NCBI GenBank assembly: GCA_044234625.1
Contig: JBIIIP010000039.1
Span: 1-26,561, forward strand
DNA: 26,561 bases
Source of the DNA: CACORA01 sp044234625
Lineage (GTDB): Bacteria; Planctomycetota; Planctomycetia; Pirellulales; UBA1268
Direction: 5' to 3'
Shown: in pieces, positions 22,368-26,561 of the stretch
How positions within the stretch are numbered: the stretch's first letter is position 1
How the letters are laid out: every line of letters starts with the position of its first letter
Program-made: the position numbers and the translations under genes
Notes under the pieces: generated by a model
The model's input: only the letters and a program-made list of their open reading frames with translations
The model's database searches: none
Told to the model about the DNA's origin: nothing

Positions 22368-23828
22368 TCAGTCGCCGTCGGTGATGAGGAAGTTCTTGAA
22401 CTGCCAAAGATCGGAGGAGTCGACGGCGGGGCGGTTGTAGCCGTGGAAGGCGCTGGCGTAGTGCTTGAGCGGCGTCCAATCGGAGGCCACGGAGATGAAT
22501 TTCCCGAGATAGGGCCGGGCGATGCCGAGCACGTATTCGTGTGGCAGATCGTCGGGCAGTTTCACGCCCTGCTGCGGGTTCTCAATCATCCACATCGTGG
22601 CGGCGACGACCGAAATCGCCACCTGCATCGTGGTGGCGTTTTGGTGCGGCACGAGCCGCCGCGACTCCTCGATCGACAGGTCGGAGCCGCACCACCACGA
22701 ATGGAGCGGATGGCCCATCACCAGCGCGCCGAGGATATCGGAGCCGCCGGTGATCTCGTCGGTCATGATCCGGATCCGTGGCTGCAGCCGGTAGTCGTTG
22801 CCGCGCAGCTCCCACAGGCTGGCTATCGCGGCATCGCACGGGCAGTAGGCGTAATGCACCGTCGGCCGGTAGATCGTCTTCCCGGCGGGGTCGCGCACCG
22901 ACAATTTCTCGGTGATGCTAAAGGCCTCGCCGTGCCGGACCACCATCCCCATGATCGTGTAGTCGGGCACCCAACTGGCCACGTAGGTGTTCATCCCCAT
23001 GCGGGCCATGCAGATCTGGCTCTGCGGGCCGTCGTCGTGCCGGTAGGCGAAGGGCGGAAGTTCCTTCTCGTGGGTGCCCCAGCCCATTTCCGCCGTCGTC
23101 GTGCCCTCCTCGCGGAAGCCTTCCACGCTCCAAGTGTTGACGAACTCGTCCACCTCCTTCGGCCGGTTCGAGACCTGCGTGTCGCGCTCGCTGCAATGGA
23201 TCACCTTGACGCCCAGTTCGTGGGCCAGATGGTTGAAGGCCTGCGTCTGCGCGTGGTGGGCGATCCGCTCAGCCTGCTCGCCGGTGAACTTCCGCTGCTC
23301 CAGGCACGCTGCGGCGATGTCGAGCAGCGCGTGCTTGGTGAAGTGGCTGATGAGGCCGGGATTCGCCCCGTGCTCGAGCACGGCGGTGGGGCCAGGCTCC
23401 TTCCAGCCGGCCACCATCTTCCGCAGCTTCATGTGCCGCCAGTAGAGCGTGAGATGCGTGGGGTGCGCCCCCTTGGCATGCTCGTAGGGATCCCACAGCT
23501 CGACCGACGTGTTGAGATACATCACGCCGCGGTCATGGCACCACTGCACGATCTCGCAGCAGTCGATGTTCCAGGCCAGATCGATGAGCAGGTCGCCTGC
23601 GGCGAGGTGCCTGGCCAGCACGGCGCCCATGTTGTCGGGCCCGATCTTCTCGCGGACGAAAGACACGCCCTTCTCGATCCACGGCGCGAGCGCGGCGTCG
23701 TCAGGCTCGAAATCGACGATGGTGATGTCGCGTGGGGAAACCTTGACGTGTTCGAGGAGGATGGGAAGCGTGCATCGGGCAACGGCACCGAAACCGACGA
23801 ACAGAATCCGCTTGTTGAAAGACACCAT
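22368..23828 (-). CDS. Homospermidine synthase
   Basis: This 486-aa enzyme belongs to the saccharopine-dehydrogenase-like homospermidine synthase family, close to the known length of about 480. It uses NAD as a catalytic hydride shuttle to join two aminobutyl groups from putrescine, releasing ammonia. The N-terminal Rossmann motif is ILFVGFGAVARCTLPILLEH (8-27). Further conserved parts include LIDLAWNIDC, YLNTSVELWDPY, EHGANPGLISHFTKHAL and the C-terminal EITGGSDILGALVMGH. The ATG at 23828 is preferred over the long in-frame extension to 24236, which has no homology features. With the downstream decarboxylase it forms a two-step polyamine unit. Confidence 0.93.
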   Translation of the reverse strand: MVSFNKRILFVGFGAVARCTLPILLEHVKVSPRDITIVDFEPDDAALAPWIEKGVSFVREKIGPDNMGAVLARHLAAGDLLIDLAWNIDCCEIVQWCHDRGVMYLNTSVELWDPYEHAKGAHPTHLTLYWRHMKLRKMVAGWKEPGPTAVLEHGANPGLISHFTKHALLDIAAACLEQRKFTGEQAERIAHHAQTQAFNHLAHELGVKVIHCSERDTQVSNRPKEVDEFVNTWSVEGFREEGTTTAEMGWGTHEKELPPFAYRHDDGPQSQICMARMGMNTYVASWVPDYTIMGMVVRHGEAFSITEKLSVRDPAGKTIYRPTVHYAYCPCDAAIASLWELRGNDYRLQPRIRIMTDEITGGSDILGALVMGHPLHSWWCGSDLSIEESRRLVPHQNATTMQVAISVVAATMWMIENPQQGVKLPDDLPHEYVLGIARPYLGKFISVASDWTPLKHYASAFHGYNRPAVDSSDLWQFKNFLITDGD

Positions 23829-23874
23829 CGTGCAGCCTGGCCCTCGAGTCCTGCGAGAACGGGACGAAACCGGG

Positions 23875-23880
23875 AGTATA
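23875..23880 (-). promoter_or_regulatory. Possible -10 box for the polyamine genes
   Basis: TATACT on the minus strand lies 47 nt before the homospermidine synthase start, in the 175-bp divergent spacer. No good -35 hexamer is visible upstream. Confidence 0.3.
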
Positions 23881-24003
23881 GCCGTTTCGCGCCGCCGACT
23901 GGCGGTCGGGCGGTGGTTTTCCCCGTTGTGCCGCGCCGTTTTGGCCTTGCCGTCGGCGCGGCGGCCGCCGTACTGTCCTCGCCTCACCGAAGGGCCGCCC
24001 TCG

Positions 24004-24420
24004 ATGCTCCCGACCTGTGACGCGCGCGAGAAACCATGGCGGGCATGCCGCCGACAGCCCACCGCCGTCGCGGCCGGGCTCGCCGCCGTCGCGGCGCTGG
24101 CCGGCGTGTCCTGGCTGCAGGGGCGGGACTCATCCGGCCGCTGCACGGCAGCGGCACCCTTGGCCGTGGCCGAGAGCCACTCGCTGTGGATCGCCGACAG
24201 TGCGCTCGACGATGGCCGACGGATGCTCGTCGTCATCGACCCTGAGCGGAAGCATGCCGCGATCTACCACGTCGATGCCATGGCGGGCACGCTCACGCTG
24301 AAGAGCACCCGCGACATCGGCTGGGACCTCCTCATCGAAGACTTCAACGCCCAGACACCCAAGCCGGCCGATCTGAAGAGAATGCTCGAGGCCGGCGGAG
24401 GAGCCTCGCCATCCCGCTAG
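24004..24420 (+). CDS. Small membrane-anchored protein, function unknown
   Basis: This 138-aa protein has one N-terminal transmembrane segment (about 21-38, TAVAAGLAAVAALAGVSW) preceded by a Cys- and Arg-rich stretch, so it is probably inside-in, body-out. The body HSLWIADSALDDGRRMLVVI followed by DPERKHAAIYHVDAMAGTLT looks like one small beta-sheet repeat with ligand-like DPERK, and ends in WDLLIEDFN. I recognise no named family, although the WIADS...VIDP...YHVD pattern looks conserved rather than random. The ATG at 24004 has GAAGGG upstream. It is directly followed, without a gap, by the frame of the fluoride channel. Confidence 0.6.
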   Translation: MLPTCDAREKPWRACRRQPTAVAAGLAAVAALAGVSWLQGRDSSGRCTAAAPLAVAESHSLWIADSALDDGRRMLVVIDPERKHAAIYHVDAMAGTLTLKSTRDIGWDLLIEDFNAQTPKPADLKRMLEAGGGASPSR

Positions 24421-24456
24421 GTGGTCGAGGGAAAGATCGCCCAGAGGGGCTACGGC

Positions 24457-24837
24457 ATGCAGGCTGTTTCGCACATCGTGCTCGTTGGCATCGCCGGGGC
24501 GGTTGGCACGCTTCTGCGGGCAGCCTGTGGCATGGCGGCCCTGCGGCTCTTCGGGGCGGGCTTTCCCTGGGGCACGCTCCTGGTGAACGTAGCGGGCTCG
24601 CTGGCCTTCGGCCTGATCGTGGCCTGCGTCCGATCGCGGGGGTTCGTGCCCGCCGGGCTCGAGACGATCCTGCTCATGGGACTGCTCGGCGGGTTCACGA
24701 CTTTTTCCACGTTCGCCTTCCAAGCGATTGAAATGCTCGCGGCGGGCCGCATCGTCGCCGCGGTGAGCTATGTCGCGGCCACGAATGCGGCTGCGTTGGC
24801 GGCGGCTTGGATCGGCCTGCGGCTCGGCGGCGCCTAG
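24457..24837 (+). CDS. crcB: Fluoride ion channel FluC/CrcB
   Basis: This is a 126-aa four-helix membrane protein that exports fluoride as a dual-topology dimer. It shows the family motifs GIAGAVGTLLR (11-21), WGTLLVNVAGSLAFG (38-52, with the conserved Asn44) and GLLGGFTTFSTF (75-86, holding the Phe box and Na+-site turn). The ATG at 24457 gives the normal length and has AGAGGGG about seven nucleotides upstream; the GTG at 24421 would add 12 atypical residues. No fluoride riboswitch is visible in front. It sits 36 bp after the small membrane protein and 13 bp before dtd, so these three are probably cotranscribed. Confidence 0.93.
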   Translation: MQAVSHIVLVGIAGAVGTLLRAACGMAALRLFGAGFPWGTLLVNVAGSLAFGLIVACVRSRGFVPAGLETILLMGLLGGFTTFSTFAFQAIEMLAAGRIVAAVSYVAATNAAALAAAWIGLRLGGA

Positions 24838-24850
24838 GAAGGGGCTGGCG

Positions 24851-25303
24851 ATGCGTGCCGTGGTGCAGCGCGTGCGGGAAGCGAGCGTCACGGTCGGAGG
24901 CAGCGTCGTCGGACAGGTCGGCCACGGGCTTCTCGTGCTGGTGGGCGTGGAGGAGGGGGATGCCCCGGCGGACGCCGAGTGGCTGGCGGCGAAGATCACG
25001 CAGATGCGGATTTTCTCCGACGACGAGGGCAGGATGAACCGGAATCTCACTGAAATCGGCGGCCAGATGCTCGTCGTCAGCCAGTTCACGCTCCACGCGA
25101 GCACGAAGAAAGGCAACCGGCCGAGCTTCATCCGCGCGGCGAAGCCTGCGGAAGCCGTGCCGCTCTACGAGCAATTCCTGGCCGACAGCGAGGGTCTCCT
25201 CGGCCGTCCAGTGGCCCGCGGCATCTTCGCCGCCGACATGCAGGTGGAGCTCGTGAACGACGGGCCGGTGACGATCGTCATCGACTCGCGAAGCCGCGAA
25301 TGA
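24851..25303 (+). CDS. dtd: D-aminoacyl-tRNA deacylase
   Basis: Dtd removes D-amino acids (and glycine from tRNA-Ala) mischarged on tRNA. The 150-aa protein starts MRAVVQRVREASVTV, carries SQFTLHA (77-83) with TKKGNRPSF, and the cross-subunit NDGPVT (136-141). Canonical Dtd has a Gly-cisPro in this loop, and it is present. The length is normal. The ATG at 24851 has AAGGGG six nucleotides upstream and starts 13 bp after the fluoride channel stop. The downstream tRNA-Pro is on the opposite strand. Confidence 0.96.
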   Translation: MRAVVQRVREASVTVGGSVVGQVGHGLLVLVGVEEGDAPADAEWLAAKITQMRIFSDDEGRMNRNLTEIGGQMLVVSQFTLHASTKKGNRPSFIRAAKPAEAVPLYEQFLADSEGLLGRPVARGIFAADMQVELVNDGPVTIVIDSRSRE

Positions 25304-25319
25304 CGGCCATCCGCCTGAA

Positions 25320-25394
25320 TCGGGGCGGAGAGATTCGAACTCTCGACCTCTTGGTCCCAAACCAAGCGCGCTAGCCAGACTGCGCTACGCCCCG
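25320..25394 (-). tRNA. tRNA-Pro(TGG)
   Basis: The acceptor CGGGGCG pairs with CGCCCCG. The anticodon stem CTTGG/CCAAG holds loop TTTGGGA, giving anticodon TGG. The T arm has GTTCGAATC and the discriminator is A. No CCA is encoded. It is transcribed in the same direction as parB, whose stop lies 35 bp upstream. Confidence 0.95.
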
Positions 25395-25429
25395 AGCATG
25401 CCAGTGAGTGTAGCACAGCCGCCGCCGCC

Positions 25430-26449
25430 TCACTCCGTGATGTGGTCGAGCAGCCGCTGGAATTCGTCGAGATTCGCAAAGGGAATCACGATCCGCCCCG
25501 CACCCTTGCCGTTGGCATGCACCACCACCTTGGTGCCGAGCGCCTGGCGAAGCTGGCTCTCGACCGCGACGATCTGGCTCGACCGCCGCGTCGCCGGCCG
25601 GCCCGGCTTGCGCGGGCCCTTCGCCACCGGCTCCGGCCCGTCGATCCTGGCGATCGGATCGCCGTCGCCGGCCTCGTCGGCACGGAGAATTTCCTGGATC
25701 TCCGCCTCGATTGCGCGCACGGAAAGCCCCTCGCTGGCGACCCGCGCAGCGAGGCGCTCCTGCTCGAGTTCGTCGCCGAGCGGCAGCAGCGCCCGCGCGT
25801 GGCCCATCGAGATCGTGCCGTCGCGAAGCCGCTTCTGCACGCTCTCGGGAAGCTCGAGAAGGCGGATCAGATTGGCCACGGTCGAGCGGTCGATCGACAG
25901 CCGCTTGGCGAGTTCTTCCTGTGTGCAGCTCCACGCGGCGAGATACTGTTTGAAGCTGGCGGCCTTCTCCAGCGCGTCGAGATCGCGGCGCTGAAGGTTT
26001 TCCACGATCGCGATTTCCGACATCTGCCGGTCGTCGACGTCGAGCACGCGGACGGGCACCTTGGCCCAGCCCAGCCGTCGTGCGGCCGCCAGGCGGCGCT
26101 GCCCCGCGATCAACTGGTAGCGTTCGCCAGTCGTGCGGACGACGATCGGCTGCACGAGGCCGTGCTCCCGGAGGCTGTCGGCCAATTCCGTGAGGTCGGC
26201 ATCGGCCACGTGGCTGCGCGGCTGCCAGGGATTGGGGTCGATGAGCGACTCGGCGATCTCGTGGGCGGGAAGCGTGGCGGCCGCCTGCTCGACTTCGTCC
26301 GGCGTGTGGAGGATGAGCCGCGCCGCGGCGGAAAGGCCGGCGGGGGCCGCAGCCACGGCCGCGGCGCCATGGGTGGCGGGGGCCGCCTCGAATCCGGCCC
26401 GCCCCAACAGTGCCTCGAGTCCCCGTCCCAGGCGTCGTTCCTTACTCAC
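25430..26449 (-). CDS. parB: Chromosome partitioning protein ParB
   Basis: ParB binds parS, hydrolyses CTP and slides as a clamp to load the segregation machinery. The 339-aa protein starts SKERRLGRGLEALLG (typical ParA-interacting N-terminus). The CTPase/ParB box is at 70-155 with IDPNPWQPR, LIAGQRRLAAARRLGW (116-119 GQRR, where GERR is usual) and ENLQRRDL (150-157). The HTH is at about 173-200 (TQEELAKRLSIDRSTVANLIRLL), then GHARALL (216-222), a Lys/Arg-rich linker and a C-terminal dimerisation region. The GTG start at 26449 lies inside the last codons of parA, with GGAGG nine nucleotides upstream. The central Ala-rich stretch (about 22-45) is longer than in many homologues. Confidence 0.95.
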   Translation of the reverse strand: MSKERRLGRGLEALLGRAGFEAAPATHGAAAVAAAPAGLSAAARLILHTPDEVEQAAATLPAHEIAESLIDPNPWQPRSHVADADLTELADSLREHGLVQPIVVRTTGERYQLIAGQRRLAAARRLGWAKVPVRVLDVDDRQMSEIAIVENLQRRDLDALEKAASFKQYLAAWSCTQEELAKRLSIDRSTVANLIRLLELPESVQKRLRDGTISMGHARALLPLGDELEQERLAARVASEGLSVRAIEAEIQEILRADEAGDGDPIARIDGPEPVAKGPRKPGRPATRRSSQIVAVESQLRQALGTKVVVHANGKGAGRIVIPFANLDEFQRLLDHITE

Positions 26450-26561
26450 AGTCGCGTACCTCCATGCATAGTTCCGTATAGGCCCGCGCTCCTCGTGAAC
26501 GCGGGGCGTAATCGAGCACACTCTGCGCGTGGCTGGGCGCCTCCGAGACGGCCACGTCGCG
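26442..26561 (-). CDS. parA: ParA ATPase, C-terminal fragment
   Basis: The last 39 codons of the partition ATPase ParA/Soj are read from the window edge. They begin RDVAVSEAPSHAQSVLDYAP, matching the strongly conserved ParA tail (SEAPSHGQ...YAP), and continue RSRGARAYTELCMEV to a TAA at 26442-26444. The stop overlaps the GTG start of parB by 8 nt, a normal coupling for parAB. It is too short to appear as a stand-alone ORF, but the signature and the neighbour make it firm. Confidence 0.9.
   Translation of the reverse strand, partial: RDVAVSEAPSHAQSVLDYAPRSRGARAYTELCMEVRDCE

Noticed and set aside
22443..24020. 525-codon plus-strand frame across homospermidine synthase
   Set aside because: Antisense to a conserved enzyme, with composition typical of shadow frames.

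Overview
This high-GC window carries ordinary bacterial housekeeping genes next to lineage-specific envelope genes. It most likely comes from a planctomycete, probably Pirellulales-like. The basis is a BBP7-type beta-barrel protein, three secreted proteins ending in PEP-CTERM sorting signals, a TIGR02999-like ECF sigma factor and a HerA/DUF853-type ATPase with a long coiled C-terminus. The lineage call is inference, because no rRNA gene is present.

Layout. Positions 1-1891 (minus) hold a tRNA-Thr(TGT), tRNA-Tyr(GTA), tRNA-Gly(TCC), tRNA-Thr(GGT), tuf operon, the same order as E. coli thrU-tyrU-glyT-thrT-tufB; tuf runs off the left edge. Positions 2021-4591 (minus) look like a four-gene operon: a DUF2294/MpsC-like protein, CsrA, a second DUF2294/MpsC-like protein and a response regulator with a PP2C/SpoIIE phosphatase output. 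A third DUF2294 gene lies divergently at 4937. Three of these neighbouring proteins carry a Gly-Asn hexanucleotide-repeat tract. Positions 5601-9808 hold an outer-membrane BBP7 protein (plus) and three PEP-CTERM exported proteins (minus). Positions 10212-13463 (plus) hold a HerA-like ATPase whose reading frame is broken near 12010, followed by purU. Positions 13492-16613 hold an ECF sigma factor, a YbjN-like small protein, a WYL-type regulator, a cytochrome c'-like protein and a hemerythrin. Positions 16811-21052 (plus) hold a catalytic plus non-catalytic M16 peptidase pair and an RsmC-like methyltransferase. Positions 21186-23828 (minus) hold homospermidine synthase followed by an ornithine/lysine decarboxylase. 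Positions 24004-25303 (plus) hold a small membrane-anchored protein, a FluC fluoride channel and Dtd. tRNA-Pro(TGG) follows, then parB and the last 39 codons of parA (minus).

The most interesting signal is non-coding. A 60-nt element is present 125 nt upstream of two PEP-CTERM start codons (58/60 identical), and a diverged version lies in the leader of the DUF2294/csrA operon. Two of the three copies run directly into intrinsic-terminator-like hairpins with U-tracts. A second 12-nt word sits 33-34 nt upstream of all three PEP-CTERM start codons. Together they look like a structured cis-regulatory leader RNA shared by envelope genes and a csrA operon. I could not match it to a known riboswitch class. 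All positions, motifs and repeats were read by eye; no homology search or folding program was run.
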